A stretch of 64,000 nucleotides of DNA from JAFAGX01 sp963759875 (GCA_963759875.1 CAVXBB010000005.1:1-64000); one strand, 5' to 3'; shown: positions 26,504 through 36,241, numbered from the stretch's first letter. The notes: a model not told the origin generated them from the letters alone. Numbers and translations are program-made.

Positions 26504-29155
26504 TTACTTGCGCCCCCGGGCTGGGTGCTTCGGCTCCGCCGCGGGCGCGTGACGGCTGACTTCAAACTTCATCTTGCCGGTGCGCGCGTCGGCATCCACA
26601 ATGACATGATCTCCGTGCAATATCTCGCCGTCGAGAATCTTTAGCGCCAGAGGATCCTGGACCAACTTTTGAATTGCTCGCTTCAGCGGCCTGGCGCCAA
26701 AATTCGGATCGAAGCCTTCGGTGAAGAGCAACTCGCGGGCGGCATCGGTGAGCTCGAGCGAAATCTTGCGCTCTGCCAGCAGGCGTCGAACGTCTTCAAG
26801 CCGCAGGTCGATAATCTTGACCAACTGCTCTCGTCCCAGGGGACTGAACACGATGATGTCATCCACGCGATTCAGAAACTCCGGCTTGAAGTTGCCGTGA
26901 AGTGCTTCCATCACCAACTTGGTAGCTTCGGCGAAATCCTCCGCAGTCCGCATTCTCTCGGCCTGCAGATACGCTGAACCGATGTTGGAGGTCATGATGA
27001 TCACGGTATTGCGGAAATCCACCGTACGTCCCTGACCGTCGGTCAACCGCCCGTCGTCCATGATCTGCAACAGGATGTTGAAGACGTCGGGATGCGCTTT
27101 TTCGATTTCGTCAAACAGAATGACCGCATATGGCCGACGGCGCACTTGCTCGGTTAATTGTCCACCTTCTTCATAGCCAACGTATCCGGGAGGCGCACCG
27201 ATCAGGCGTGAAACGGCGTGCTTCTCCATGTATTCCGACATGTCGATGCGCACCAGCGAGTGCTCGTCATCGAAAAGAAATTCGGCCAAAGCACGGGCCA
27301 ATTCCGTTTTTCCAACTCCGGTGGGACCCAGGAAAATAAACGAACCAATTGGGCGTTTGGGATCGCTGAGCCCGGCACGCGAACGACGGATGGCATTGGA
27401 GACCCGTTCCAGCGCGGCGTCCTGCCCGACAACGCGCTGGCGAAGGCGATCTTCCATGTTGATCAGCTTCTTGACTTCGCCTTCGAGCATCTTGGAGACC
27501 GGAATGCCAGTCCATTTGGAGACGATGCGGGCGATATCTTCCTCGTCCACTTCCTCTTTCAACATGCGCTGGTGGCCTTTACCATCCATTTGCATGTTGA
27601 GCTTGGCCAGTTCCTCTTCGGCCTGACGCAGCAGGCCGTAGCGAATTTCAGCTACCCGTTGCAGATTCCCCTTGCGCTCCTCGGTCTGTTCTTCCAGCTT
27701 GAGCTGTTCGATTTTTTCCTTTAGCTGGCGCGAGCGCTCGATCACTTCCTTTTCTTTTTTCCAGTTTGCCTTGAGGGCAGTGGATTTCTCGCGGATTTCT
27801 GCCAGTTCTTTGTCAATCGCGTGTAGACGCTCTTTCGAATTCGGGTCGTCTTCTTTCTTCAGAGCCTGTTTCTCGATTTCTAGCTGGGTTGCCCTGCGCT
27901 CCAGTTGATCGATGTCGGTAGGCATGGAATCGATCTGGATGCGCAGCGATGCGGCAGCTTCGTCAATCAAATCGATAGCTTTATCGGGAAGGAACCGGTC
28001 AGAAATGTAGCGATGCGACAGGGTAGCGGCAGCAACGATAGCGGAGTCTTTGATGCGGACGCCATGATGAACCTCGTAGCGTTCTTTGAGACCACGCAGA
28101 ATCGCGATGGTGTCTTCGACATTCGGCTCGCCGACATAGACGATCTGAAAGCGCCGTTCAAGGGCAGCGTCTTTTTCAATATGCTTGCGATATTCATTGA
28201 GGGTGGTGGCACCGATGGCTCGCAGTTCGCCGCGGGCCAGCGCCGGTTTCAGCATGTTGGAGGCGTCAATCGCGCCTTCTGCCGCTCCCGCCCCCACCAG
28301 CGTGTGCAGCTCGTCGATAAAGAGAATGATCCGGCCTTGAGAATCTTCAATTTCTTTCAGGACCGCTTTGAGGCGGTCTTCAAATTCGCCGCGATACTTC
28401 GCGCCAGCCAACATCGCGCCCAGATCTAGAGCCACCACGCGCTTATTCTTCAGAACTTCGGGAACATCGCCGGAGATAATACGCTGCGCCAGGCCTTCAA
28501 CGATGGCGGTTTTGCCAACACCCGGTTCTCCGATGAGCACGGGATTGTTTTTTGTGCGACGCGAAAGGACCTGGACCACACGCCGGATTTCTTCGTCTCG
28601 TCCAATGACCGGGTCGAGCTTGCCGCGGCGGGCCTGCTCGGTGAGATCGCGAGCATAACGCTCCAGAGCCTGATATTTGGCTTCGGGATTCTGATCGGTG
28701 ATTCTTTGCGTGCCACGCACTGCCGTCAGGGCCTTAAGAATCGCGTCGTAAGTCGCACCGTGGCGAACCAGAATTTCCTGCGCAGGATCTCGTTTCAGCT
28801 GTGTAATCGCAAGCAGGATGTGCTCGGTCGAGACGTACTCGTCCTTGAAATTATCGGCCTCTTTGAAGGCACGTTCCAACAACTCGTTTACAGCTTGAGA
28901 AAGCGTCGCCTGAGCTGCCTGGCCGGATAATTTAGGAAGGCGCTCGATGGCTTGGTAACTGTCGTTCAGGATCGCCTGCGGGCCGACACCAATTTTTTCC
29001 AGCACCGGCGGAACAATGCCATCCTTGTCCTCGATGAGTGCCGCCAATATGTGCACCGGCATTAGCTCCGTGTTGCCATGTTCGGAGGCAAGCTCGTTTG
29101 CGCGCTGCACTGCTTCCTGTGCCTTAACTGTGAATTTGTCCCAGCGAATCGGCAT
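26504..29155 (-). CDS. clpB: ATP-dependent chaperone ClpB
   Basis: An 883-residue disaggregase. It has the Clp N-domain repeats (MPVHILAALIE, STEHILLAITQ), the first AAA module with GEPGVGKTAIVEGLAQRI, a coiled-coil middle domain (about residues 410-530, with charged stretches such as QLKLEEQTEERKGNLQRVAE), and the second AAA module with GPTGVGKTELARALAEFLF. The middle domain distinguishes ClpB from ClpA and ClpC. It works with DnaK to resolve aggregates. The gene lies downstream of hsp20 on the same strand, 324 bp away with an hsp20 terminator between them. Confidence 0.96.
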   Translation of the reverse strand: MPIRWDKFTVKAQEAVQRANELASEHGNTELMPVHILAALIEDKDGIVPPVLEKIGVGPQAILNDSYQAIERLPKLSGQAAQATLSQAVNELLERAFKEADNFKDEYVSTEHILLAITQLKRDPAQEILVRHGATYDAILKALTAVRGTQRITDQNPEAKYQALERYARDLTEQARRGKLDPVIGRDEEIRRVVQVLSRRTKNNPVLIGEPGVGKTAIVEGLAQRIISGDVPEVLKNKRVVALDLGAMLAGAKYRGEFEDRLKAVLKEIEDSQGRIILFIDELHTLVGAGAAEGAIDASNMLKPALARGELRAIGATTLNEYRKHIEKDAALERRFQIVYVGEPNVEDTIAILRGLKERYEVHHGVRIKDSAIVAAATLSHRYISDRFLPDKAIDLIDEAAASLRIQIDSMPTDIDQLERRATQLEIEKQALKKEDDPNSKERLHAIDKELAEIREKSTALKANWKKEKEVIERSRQLKEKIEQLKLEEQTEERKGNLQRVAEIRYGLLRQAEEELAKLNMQMDGKGHQRMLKEEVDEEDIARIVSKWTGIPVSKMLEGEVKKLINMEDRLRQRVVGQDAALERVSNAIRRSRAGLSDPKRPIGSFIFLGPTGVGKTELARALAEFLFDDEHSLVRIDMSEYMEKHAVSRLIGAPPGYVGYEEGGQLTEQVRRRPYAVILFDEIEKAHPDVFNILLQIMDDGRLTDGQGRTVDFRNTVIIMTSNIGSAYLQAERMRTAEDFAEATKLVMEALHGNFKPEFLNRVDDIIVFSPLGREQLVKIIDLRLEDVRRLLAERKISLELTDAARELLFTEGFDPNFGARPLKRAIQKLVQDPLALKILDGEILHGDHVIVDADARTGKMKFEVSRHAPAAEPKHPARGRK

Positions 29156-29177
29156 GGGTTACTCCTTCTAACTTTAG

Positions 29178-29205
29178 TTGTCATCCTGAGCGAAGCGAAG
29201 GACCC
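29178..29205. repeat. TGTCATCCTGAGCGAAGCGAAGG intergenic element
   Basis: The stretch TTGTCATCCTGAGC followed by GAAGCGAAGGACCC is a very common dispersed intergenic element in Acidobacteriota and other environmental genomes, from memory of such sequences. It lies upstream of clpB in a 324-bp gap that holds no convincing gene. The function of the element is unknown. Confidence 0.55.
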
Positions 29206-29403
29206 ATGTATTTTCTTTGTGGGTAACCTGATGCTCCGCGGACTATTTTCCCTTTCCTCGGATGTGCTCTAGGGTCCAGTCGATCTCCTCAGTAAGCCTA
29301 GGCCACGGGGAATTTGGCGTCCACTCTTTCTTCAGCCCCTCTCCTATGCGTTTTGGAACGTGGCATCCACAGATAATGGACAAACCAAGTGCGGTCCGCT
29401 TTA

Positions 29404-29438
29404 AACAAAATGGGAGGCGCTCACCTCCAACGCCTCCC
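29404..29438 (-). terminator. Rho-independent terminator of hsp20
   Basis: On the - strand an 8-bp perfect stem GGGAGGCG / CGCCTCCC with an 11-base loop (29412-29438) is followed by ATTTTGTTT (29404-29411). It sits about 40 bp after the hsp20 stop. Confidence 0.8.
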
Positions 29439-29479
29439 GTCGAATCCTAACGCCCGCTACTTCGAGTGCGCCGGTAAGT

Positions 29480-29971
29480 TTACGCGGCCTTGCCGGCACC
29501 TTTGGCTTCCAGCGTTTTCTCGCTGCCAACGTTGACTTTGATCTGCTTGGGCTTGGCTTCAGCCTTCTTTGCCAGCTTAATCTTCAGCACACCCTTGTCA
29601 TAGTTGGCCGAGACGCTATCGGCATCGACGGTGTTGGGAAGAGTGAAGGTCCGGGTGAAGCTGCCGTACTGGCGCTCCACACGACGATAGTTCTCTTCTT
29701 TCTCTTCTTTTTCAAGCTTGCGCTCGCCGTGCACCGTCAAGGTATTGTTCTCGATGCGGACGTCGATGTCTTTTTCATCGATGCCCGGCACTTCGATTTT
29801 TAACGTGACGTTGTGCTCGTCTTCGTAGACGTCAACCGGCGGAGCAAACGCGCCAGTGCTCAGGGCCTCTTCGCGGCCGCCCTCGCTGTATGAGTCGTGA
29901 AATAAACGGTTCATACGCTCTTGCAGAGTGTTGAATTCGCGGAATGGGTCCCAGCGGGTCAGAACTGTCAT
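29480..29971 (-). CDS. hsp20: Small heat shock protein, Hsp20 family
   Basis: A 163-residue alpha-crystallin domain chaperone that holds unfolding proteins for the ClpB/DnaK system. It starts MTVLTRWDPFREFNTLQERMNRLF, the usual Hsp20 N-terminus. The alpha-crystallin domain spans about residues 45-140 (PPVDVYEDEHNVTLKIEVPG, ENNTLTVHGERKLEKEE, GSFTRTFTLPNTVD). The C-terminal tail is Lys-rich. An AAGGAGG ribosome binding site precedes it, and a well-formed sigma70-type promoter lies 74-102 bp upstream. I saw no CIRCE element. Confidence 0.93.
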   Translation of the reverse strand: MTVLTRWDPFREFNTLQERMNRLFHDSYSEGGREEALSTGAFAPPVDVYEDEHNVTLKIEVPGIDEKDIDVRIENNTLTVHGERKLEKEEKEENYRRVERQYGSFTRTFTLPNTVDADSVSANYDKGVLKIKLAKKAEAKPKQIKVNVGSEKTLEAKGAGKAA

Positions 29972-30044
29972 TGCTAAATCCTCCTTGAGAAATCTTGGTA
30001 AAGGCGTCTTCCAACAGCATTGGATGCCTAGTTAGCATGGAAGA

Positions 30045-30073
30045 AGCATAAAATGTGAGTGTGTTACTGTCAA
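30045..30073 (-). promoter_or_regulatory. Sigma70-type promoter of hsp20
   Basis: On the - strand TTGACA (30073-30068) and TATGCT (30050-30045) are 17 bp apart, close to the ideal consensus and spacing. It lies in the gap between rlmI and hsp20. Confidence 0.75.
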
Positions 30074-30093
30074 CAATTTTATTTAGCTTAACT

Positions 30094-31284
30094 TCAATAA
30101 CTTACGTTGACAATTGCGCACTTTAAGTAGGCGGTTTCCGGGATATTTAACAGGATCGGATGATCTTTCGACTGACCGCGGTTTTCCAACAATCGCAGAT
30201 TCTTGTGAACATCTCGGCCCGCTTCGCTGATGACCACCAGGAAGTCTTGCTGGCTCACGTGGTAAGAGCAGGAACAGGTGACGAGAACTCCACCGGGACG
30301 GAGCATCTTGAGCGCCCGAAGGTTCAGCTCCTTATAGCCCCGCAGAGCGGTGTCGAGATTCTTCTTGGTTTTGGCAAAAGCGGGAGGATCTAGAACAATC
30401 GTGTCGTATTGCCGGCCAGCCGCCGCGTAGTCGCGCAGCAGGTCGAAAGCATTCGCCTCGATCCATTCAATCTCGCGCCCGTTCAGAGCAGCGTTGCGAT
30501 CCGCGACCTCCAAGGAGGGACGGGAGCTATCGACACCAGTGAGACTGGAACAGCGCGGCGCCAAGTGTAAGGCAAATCCGCCCTGGTAAGAGAAGACATC
30601 CAGAGCGTCGCCGTGGCCGTACTGCGCTGCTGCCGCATAATTCTCTCGCTGGTCCAGAAAGGCGCCGGTTTTCTGGCCTTCGAGCGCATCGAGATGGAAC
30701 TTCACACCATTCATCGTGAAGATGGTGTCGGTTTTCACGCCTTGTAGCAATCCTGATGAACGCGCCGGAAGCTGCTCGAGTTCGCGAATCTTGGGATCAA
30801 CGCGTTCAACAATGGCCGCTGGCTTCAGAGAGGAGCTCAGTTCAGAGACGACGGTTTCGCGAATAGGCTCTGCATCCATGCCTTGGGTCAAGATCTGTAG
30901 CGCCAGCAGATCGTTGTAGCGGTCGACAATCAATCCGGGAAGAAAATCTGCCTCGCTGAAAATAAGCCGGCACGCATCGCTGTCGTGGACTAGAAGCTGC
31001 CGATAAGCGATAGCTTCATGCACCCGTGTACGGAGTAGCTCCTGCAGATTCTGGATTGGCTCGGGGGAAAGTAGCCGTATCGCAATTTGGGAAGCGGTGC
31101 TATAGAAGGCGGTCCCGAGAAATTTGCCGCGCTGATCGGCAACCGACACCAGTGAGCCGGGGGCAATACTGTCGGCTGAAACGATATCGGAGCGATAGAC
31201 CCAGATGTGGCCGTTCTTGAGGCGCTGAGCGCCACGGGCAGACACCGTTACAGACTGCATGTCACCGGCAGCCCTTAGTTGCAT
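30094..31284 (-). CDS. rlmI: 23S rRNA cytosine methyltransferase RlmI-like
   Basis: A 396-residue SAM-dependent methyltransferase with an N-terminal PUA domain (VTVSARGAQRLKNGHIWVYRSDI). The catalytic domain has the SAM-binding DALDVFSYQGGFALHLA near 226, VLDPPAFAKTKKNL near 297 and the catalytic-type cysteines in GVLVTCSCSYHVSQ near 332. These fit the RlmI family that makes m5C in 23S rRNA. The start at ATG 31284 is used although its ribosome binding site is weak. An ATG at 31260 would begin MQSVTVSARG and is nearly as plausible. Confidence 0.88.
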   Translation of the reverse strand: MQLRAAGDMQSVTVSARGAQRLKNGHIWVYRSDIVSADSIAPGSLVSVADQRGKFLGTAFYSTASQIAIRLLSPEPIQNLQELLRTRVHEAIAYRQLLVHDSDACRLIFSEADFLPGLIVDRYNDLLALQILTQGMDAEPIRETVVSELSSSLKPAAIVERVDPKIRELEQLPARSSGLLQGVKTDTIFTMNGVKFHLDALEGQKTGAFLDQRENYAAAAQYGHGDALDVFSYQGGFALHLAPRCSSLTGVDSSRPSLEVADRNAALNGREIEWIEANAFDLLRDYAAAGRQYDTIVLDPPAFAKTKKNLDTALRGYKELNLRALKMLRPGGVLVTCSCSYHVSQQDFLVVISEAGRDVHKNLRLLENRGQSKDHPILLNIPETAYLKCAIVNVSY

Positions 31285-31374
31285 TTCATGATGTTAAACC
31301 CGCGATGATCTGCTTGGATGACAAGCTGCCTGTCGATGCAGGAAGGGAAGGAAGATTCGAGTCTGGAATGGCTA

Positions 31375-31971
31375 TTACGGTGGGCCTTGCTCGTTGGGCT
31401 CGGCTGGCGCGAGGGGCAGACGCGAAGCGTTGTTCAGCATATTGCGTTCGTCCGGGCTGAAATGGCTTTTGTATGCGTCGGAGTCGATCATGCGCTGGCG
31501 AGCTTCTGGCGGCATGGCACGGAGAGCCTGCACCGCGTTGCGAACCGCCTGACGACGGTCGGGTGGGAGCTGCTGCATCTGATCGTGAAGTTGCCGCGCT
31601 TGTTGCTTCTGTGCAGGTGTGAGATGTTCCCAGATTTCCATGCGGCGCAACATGCGATCCTGCTGCTGCGCAGGCATGCTGTTGAAGTGCTGCAAGCGAT
31701 TCTGCAACTGCTGCTGGCGCTGCGGTGGTAGAGAACGGAAACGAGGATCGCTTTCGAGAGCCTTCCTTTGTTGCTCAATGGGAAGATTGCGGTGCTGACG
31801 CAGCCATTCTCCGGCGTGGCCCTGATTTTGCGGATGCGGCTGGTTTTGCGAATGAACCTGGCCTTGGGGACGAGGCACGTCGTGGCGGTTCTGCGCCCAC
31901 GACGGACTGGCACCGGCCAGTGCCAGTATCGCTGTGGCAACTACGGTCGCAAATGACCTGAAATGCAACAC
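31375..31971 (-). CDS. Secreted DUF3106 protein, third gene of a sigma/anti-sigma operon
   Basis: A ~198-residue exported protein. A signal peptide (HFRSFATVVATAILALAG ... SWAQ) is followed by a Gln/Pro/His-rich linker and a DUF3106-type region with repeated RxLPPxxRQ and LTPAQKQQARQ motifs. GTG 31971 with GGAAGG upstream gives a normal signal peptide. A GTG at 32022, overlapping the anti-sigma gene, would add 17 residues before it. The tandem position after the sigma and anti-sigma genes suggests it is part of the same envelope-response operon. Confidence 0.75.
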   Translation of the reverse strand: MLHFRSFATVVATAILALAGASPSWAQNRHDVPRPQGQVHSQNQPHPQNQGHAGEWLRQHRNLPIEQQRKALESDPRFRSLPPQRQQQLQNRLQHFNSMPAQQQDRMLRRMEIWEHLTPAQKQQARQLHDQMQQLPPDRRQAVRNAVQALRAMPPEARQRMIDSDAYKSHFSPDERNMLNNASRLPLAPAEPNEQGPP

Positions 31972-32008
31972 CTCCCACCTTCCCCGCTTACCACCAGAAC
32001 CAACCCAA

Positions 32009-32485
32009 CTATTGGTTTGCACTTACTTCTGGCTGGACACTCATATCGTCCAGCAATTCAAAATCGGAGTACAGCTCGCCATTCTTATCCAGCGCCTGTA
32101 AATCTCCAACAGCAGTTCCCGGAGGCGCCATAGCTACGGTTCCGGACTCGCCGTGGTTCCTATAACCTGCATCCGTGCGAAATAGAGTGATGCTCATCAC
32201 CATCAGTACCGCCAATGCAACCGCCAGGGCTGGCTTGCGCAGCCAAAACAACCATCCGGCCGATTTGGCCTCTTCTTCGCGCATGCGCGCCATCACGCGC
32301 ACATCAAAATAAGGCGAGGGCTCAGGCGCCTGCCATTCATCAAGCAGCGCCATGGTGCTCCGCATCTCCACCAACTTGGCGGAGCACTCAGCACAGGTGT
32401 TGAGGTGATCGTTAATTTCGGGCGTGGCCGCGTCGAAGCCGGCGGCCAGATCCGGCATCCGTCCGCTAATTTCCTGACATTTCAT
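32009..32485 (-). CDS. Anti-sigma factor with zinc-finger domain
   Basis: A 158-residue membrane protein. The N-terminal zf-HC2 type domain has HLNTCAEC (H27-x3-C31-x2-C34) as in ZAS anti-sigma factors. A membrane segment follows near residues 85-102 (PALAVALAVLMVMSITLF). The C-terminal ~55 residues would be outside the cytoplasm. It lies 9 bp after an ECF sigma factor gene and is its probable inhibitor. Confidence 0.85.
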   Translation of the reverse strand: MKCQEISGRMPDLAAGFDAATPEINDHLNTCAECSAKLVEMRSTMALLDEWQAPEPSPYFDVRVMARMREEEAKSAGWLFWLRKPALAVALAVLMVMSITLFRTDAGYRNHGESGTVAMAPPGTAVGDLQALDKNGELYSDFELLDDMSVQPEVSANQ

Positions 32486-32494
32486 ACTGCACCT

Positions 32495-33274
32495 TCAAAT
32501 AAACTCCTTCAATTGCACGCGTAACGTCTCGTACGCGCGGAACAGCAAAGACTTAGTGGCGGACTCACTCAATTTCAAAACTTGTGCAATCTGGCGATAA
32601 TCCATCTGCTGATACTTGTGCATGATGACCGCGATCCGCTGCCGCTCCGGCAGTTGCTGCACTTTCTGGCGAATGGCTGCCATGCGCTCCCGCCGCATAA
32701 TCGATTCCTCGGCGCTGAGAGATGAGTCGGCAACGTCCACCGTTAACCCGGTGTCATCATCCTTCTCGTCGATGCTTACCATGTTCTCTGGCCGTTCGTG
32801 CCGGGTATCGCGGGCGTAATTCACGGCCAGATTGGTCGCAATGCGATATAACCAAGTGCTGAATTTGGCGCTTGGCTCGTAGTTTTCGCGCGAGCGATAT
32901 ACGCGCAGAAAAACCTCTTGCGCCAAGTCTTCTGCAGCCGCGGGATTATGTGCCATCCGATACATGAAGCCAACCATCGCGCGGCGATATTTCTGTACCA
33001 AGAAAGCGAAAGCAGAGTCGTCCCCGGCCTTGACTCGCAGCATTACTTCGGCATCACTGCCGGGCTCGGCTTGGGGTTCGGCGTACCGCGCCTGTGCGTC
33101 AGGCACTGCGCCCGCCATTGCGAGCAACCCGCGATCGATGGCAACGCTGCTCACACTGGAATGAACCCCTAGCGGCCGCGAAAGTTGCGCGGATGCCTGC
33201 GCGGCGGCTAGGTCGGAAGCCCCTGTGGCAGAGGAACTTGCGGGAGTTCCTGATGGGATGAATTTGCCCGGCAT
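32495..33274 (-). CDS. ECF-type RNA polymerase sigma factor
   Basis: A 259-residue sigma factor. Region 2 covers about residues 90-160 (FAFLVQKYRRAMVGFMYRMA, AEDLAQEVFLRVYRSRENYE, FSTWLYRIATNLAVNYAR). Region 4 covers about 200-255 (LPERQRIAVIMHKYQQMDYRQI, LKLSESATKSLLFRAYETLR). The first ~75 residues are a Ser/Ala-rich extension not usual for the family, so translation may start internally. It heads the sigma, anti-sigma, DUF3106 operon. Confidence 0.88.
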   Translation of the reverse strand: MPGKFIPSGTPASSSATGASDLAAAQASAQLSRPLGVHSSVSSVAIDRGLLAMAGAVPDAQARYAEPQAEPGSDAEVMLRVKAGDDSAFAFLVQKYRRAMVGFMYRMAHNPAAAEDLAQEVFLRVYRSRENYEPSAKFSTWLYRIATNLAVNYARDTRHERPENMVSIDEKDDDTGLTVDVADSSLSAEESIMRRERMAAIRQKVQQLPERQRIAVIMHKYQQMDYRQIAQVLKLSESATKSLLFRAYETLRVQLKEFI

Positions 33275-33563
33275 TCAGGGTGGCGCCGATCTCGTCATTT
33301 CCTCGATTTATGGAGGAGCCCTGAGGCACCGCACCTAAGGGTACCATGGCCAGCCTCGCGCAGGAACTCTATGGCTTCCTATAACCTGGAGTGGCATCGT
33401 CCGATACATCGCAAATTCATATCCTCATCACCTTCGCCGCGCTCAGGTGTGGTAGGTTATCCCGAACTCACAGCGCGCATCAACGGTAGAACGGCTGTTC
33501 ACAATGGCGCCGGGGGGACGCAGAAGTTCAATGTCCGCCTTTATACTACCTGCGAAGGACTGA

Positions 33564-34649
33564 ATGTCAGGATTAATCACGAAAGAGCAACCGATTCTGG
33601 TGACCGGAGGAGCCGGATTTATTGGCTCGAATTTCATCCTGCAGTGGCTGTCGCACGAGGGCACTCCAGTGGTCAACCTGGACAAGCTAACGTACGCCGG
33701 CAATCTCAGCAACCTGGAAACCATCAGCAACGATAAGCGTTATAGTTCTGTGCGTGGGGACATTTGCGACCGGAGATTGATTTGCGATCTGCTGCGTGAA
33801 CATCGGCCTCACGCGATCGTGCACTTTGCCGCGGAAAGCCACGTTGATCGCTCCATACACGGGCCGGATGACTTTATCCGCACCAACATAAATGGGACTT
33901 TTGCGTTACTGGAGGAAGCCCGCGCATACATTGCAGAAAGCGACCGCGAGGCTAAGTCGGCGTTCCGCTTTTTGCATGTTTCGACGGATGAGGTCTATGG
34001 ATCTCTAGGGCCGAACGACAGTGCATTCTCCGAGACGACGCCTTATGCTCCCAACAGTCCGTATGCGGCATCGAAAGCGGCTTCCGACCATCTGGTGCGT
34101 GCCTATCATCACACCTATGGATTGCCCACGCTTACAACAAATTGCTCCAACAACTATGGACCTTATCAATTCCCCGAGAAACTGATCCCGCTGACGATTC
34201 TTCACGCGATAGAAGGTAAGGCGATCCCGGTGTACGGCGATGGTCAGAATGTGCGGGACTGGCTTTTCGTTGAAGATCACTGTGCGGCGATTAGAACGGT
34301 TCTGTCGAATGGCCAGGTGGGGGAAACTTACAACATCGGAGGCAGAAGCGAGAAACCGAATCTCGAGATTGTGCGCACGATTTGCGCAATTCTTGATGAG
34401 CTACGACCTCATGATGCATGTGTGCCGCATAGCAAGTTGATCAGTTTTGTGCAGGACCGGCCGGGGCATGATCGGCGGTACGCGATGGATACAACGAAGA
34501 TCGAGCGCGAGTTGGGATGGCATCCACAACATAATTTTGAGACTGGCCTGCGAAGAACGGTTGAGTGGTACCTCAGCCATAAAGAGTGGATGCTCGAAGT
34601 GAACAGCGGCGCCTATCGGCAGTGGATTTCAGCACAGTACTCGATGTGA
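33564..34649 (+). CDS. rmlB: dTDP-glucose 4,6-dehydratase
   Basis: A 361-residue short-chain dehydrogenase family enzyme, second step of dTDP-rhamnose synthesis. The NAD-binding ILVTGGAGFIGSNFI is at residues 11-25. The STDEVYG motif is near 137 and the catalytic YAASKAASD near 166. The substrate-binding NNYGPYQFPEKLIP is near 197. A GAAGGA ribosome binding site precedes ATG 33564. rmlA and rmlC follow on the same strand, but no rmlD (final reductase) is found in the window. Confidence 0.94.
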   Translation: MSGLITKEQPILVTGGAGFIGSNFILQWLSHEGTPVVNLDKLTYAGNLSNLETISNDKRYSSVRGDICDRRLICDLLREHRPHAIVHFAAESHVDRSIHGPDDFIRTNINGTFALLEEARAYIAESDREAKSAFRFLHVSTDEVYGSLGPNDSAFSETTPYAPNSPYAASKAASDHLVRAYHHTYGLPTLTTNCSNNYGPYQFPEKLIPLTILHAIEGKAIPVYGDGQNVRDWLFVEDHCAAIRTVLSNGQVGETYNIGGRSEKPNLEIVRTICAILDELRPHDACVPHSKLISFVQDRPGHDRRYAMDTTKIERELGWHPQHNFETGLRRTVEWYLSHKEWMLEVNSGAYRQWISAQYSM

Positions 34650-34680
34650 AGAGGCACTCAGCTTCTCTGTCTCGCTGCTG

Positions 34681-35613
34681 ATGATTCAAGCGCGACACAA
34701 ACAAATGGCAGAATTACAAAACATCAAAACTCCAAGCTATAAAGGCATAATCCTCGCGGGTGGATCGGGAACGCGTCTCTATCCGGTGACCCATGCGGTT
34801 TGCAAGAGCCTGCTGCCGATTTATGACAAGCCGATGGTCTATTACCCGCTTTCCGCACTAATGCTGGCAGGCATTCGAGAAATCCTGATCATCTCCACTC
34901 CTGAAGATCTACCCCGGTTTCGCCAGTTCATGAGAGACGGATCGCAGTTCGGTTTGTGTTTTGAGTACGCGGCGCAGCCTCGCCCGGAAGGGATCGCGCA
35001 GGCTTTCCTGATCGGCCAGGAATTCATTCGAGATTCCTGTTGTGCGCTGGTGCTGGGCGACAATATTTTCTACGGCCACGATTTGGTTAAATGCATGTTG
35101 CAGGCGTGCGAGAAAACTCATGGCGCGCGAGTGTTCGCTTATCCAGTGCAGGATCCGCAGAGGTATGGAGTCGTTGAATTCGACGAAGACGGACGGGCCC
35201 TGAGCCTGGAGGAGAAGCCGAAACTTCCTAAGTCGCGCTATGCCGTCACCGGCCTTTACTTTTACGACAATCAAGTGGTCGAGATCGCAAGATCGCTGAA
35301 GCCCTCGGATCGCGGAGAACTGGAAATCACGGACGTCAATCGAGAGTACCTACGTCGAGATCAACTAGAGGTCGTAGTGATGGGACGAGGCATGGCCTGG
35401 CTTGATACGGGAACGCATGAGGCCATGCTGGAGGCTTCAACGTTCATTCAAACCATTGAGACTCGCCAGGGTTTGATGGTCTGCTGCCCAGAAGAAATCG
35501 CCTACCGTTACGGTTACATATCGGCCGAGCAATTACAGGAAACTGCGGCGTCGATGAAAAATAACGGCTATGGCCAGTACCTGCTGCAGCTTCTTCACGA
35601 GAGGATTTTCTAG
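34681..35613 (+). CDS. rmlA: Glucose-1-phosphate thymidylyltransferase
   Basis: A 310-residue nucleotidyltransferase that makes dTDP-glucose, the first step of dTDP-rhamnose synthesis. It has the GIILAGGSGTRLYPVT signature near 23, KSLLPIYDKPMVYYPLS near 44, and LGDNIFYGHDL near 124. The first ~20 residues are an unusual extension. ATG 34705 (MAELQNIK) is an alternative start; neither has a strong ribosome binding site. It lies between rmlB and rmlC. Confidence 0.93.
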   Translation: MIQARHKQMAELQNIKTPSYKGIILAGGSGTRLYPVTHAVCKSLLPIYDKPMVYYPLSALMLAGIREILIISTPEDLPRFRQFMRDGSQFGLCFEYAAQPRPEGIAQAFLIGQEFIRDSCCALVLGDNIFYGHDLVKCMLQACEKTHGARVFAYPVQDPQRYGVVEFDEDGRALSLEEKPKLPKSRYAVTGLYFYDNQVVEIARSLKPSDRGELEITDVNREYLRRDQLEVVVMGRGMAWLDTGTHEAMLEASTFIQTIETRQGLMVCCPEEIAYRYGYISAEQLQETAASMKNNGYGQYLLQLLHERIF

Positions 35614-35614
35614 A

Positions 35615-36190
35615 ATGATTGCCGGTCCAGGTCTTGCTCCGCCATCGATGAAAGCTACCCAAACGCCACTCTCAGGCATGCTGCTTCTGGAACCGAGGGT
35701 ATTCAAAGACAGCCGGGGCTTTTTCCTGGAAAGCTATAACGAAAACGTGATTCGCGATCTCGGGATTCGACACCGCTTTGTGCAAGATAATCACTCTTAT
35801 TCAGCTAAGAATGTAATCCGAGGACTGCATTATCAGCTTGGTCGCGTGCAAGGCAAACTTGTTCGTGTGGTGATAGGCGAAGTGCTCGACATCGCCGTGG
35901 ATTTGCGCCGGAGTTCTTCCACATTCGGCCAATGGCACGGGGAGATTTTGTCGGGTGAGAATCTGAAAATGCTTTGGATTCCGCCCGGGTTTGCGCATGG
36001 CTTTCATGTGCTCTCGGCGGATGCGCATGTGCTCTACAAAGCCACGGATTTTTATGATCCGGAATGCGAACGGACGATTCTGTGGAATGATCCTGAGCTG
36101 CGCATCGACTGGCAAATCGAAAACGCTCCCATCATCTCCGCCAAGGACGCACAAGCATCATTGTTCCGGGATGCCGAGAAATTGGAATAA
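35615..36190 (+). CDS. rmlC: dTDP-4-dehydrorhamnose 3,5-epimerase
   Basis: A 191-residue cupin enzyme, third step of dTDP-rhamnose synthesis. Motifs are LLLEPRVFKDSRGFFLESYN near 22, FVQDNHSYSAKNVIRGLHYQ (catalytic-type His) near 56, and WIPPGFAHGFHVLS near 116. ATG 35615 lies 1 bp after the rmlA stop (TAGAATG). A further ATG at 35648 is possible. Confidence 0.92.
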   Translation: MIAGPGLAPPSMKATQTPLSGMLLLEPRVFKDSRGFFLESYNENVIRDLGIRHRFVQDNHSYSAKNVIRGLHYQLGRVQGKLVRVVIGEVLDIAVDLRRSSSTFGQWHGEILSGENLKMLWIPPGFAHGFHVLSADAHVLYKATDFYDPECERTILWNDPELRIDWQIENAPIISAKDAQASLFRDAEKLE

Positions 36191-36241
36191 GCCTCCGCTG
36201 ATTTGAAACCTGCGAATGAAACAAACTTATGAAAGTTTTGT

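Noticed and set aside
29262..29450. Small + strand ORF between clpB and hsp20
   Set aside because: It spans the hsp20 terminator, has no ribosome binding site, and its peptide has no recognisable features.
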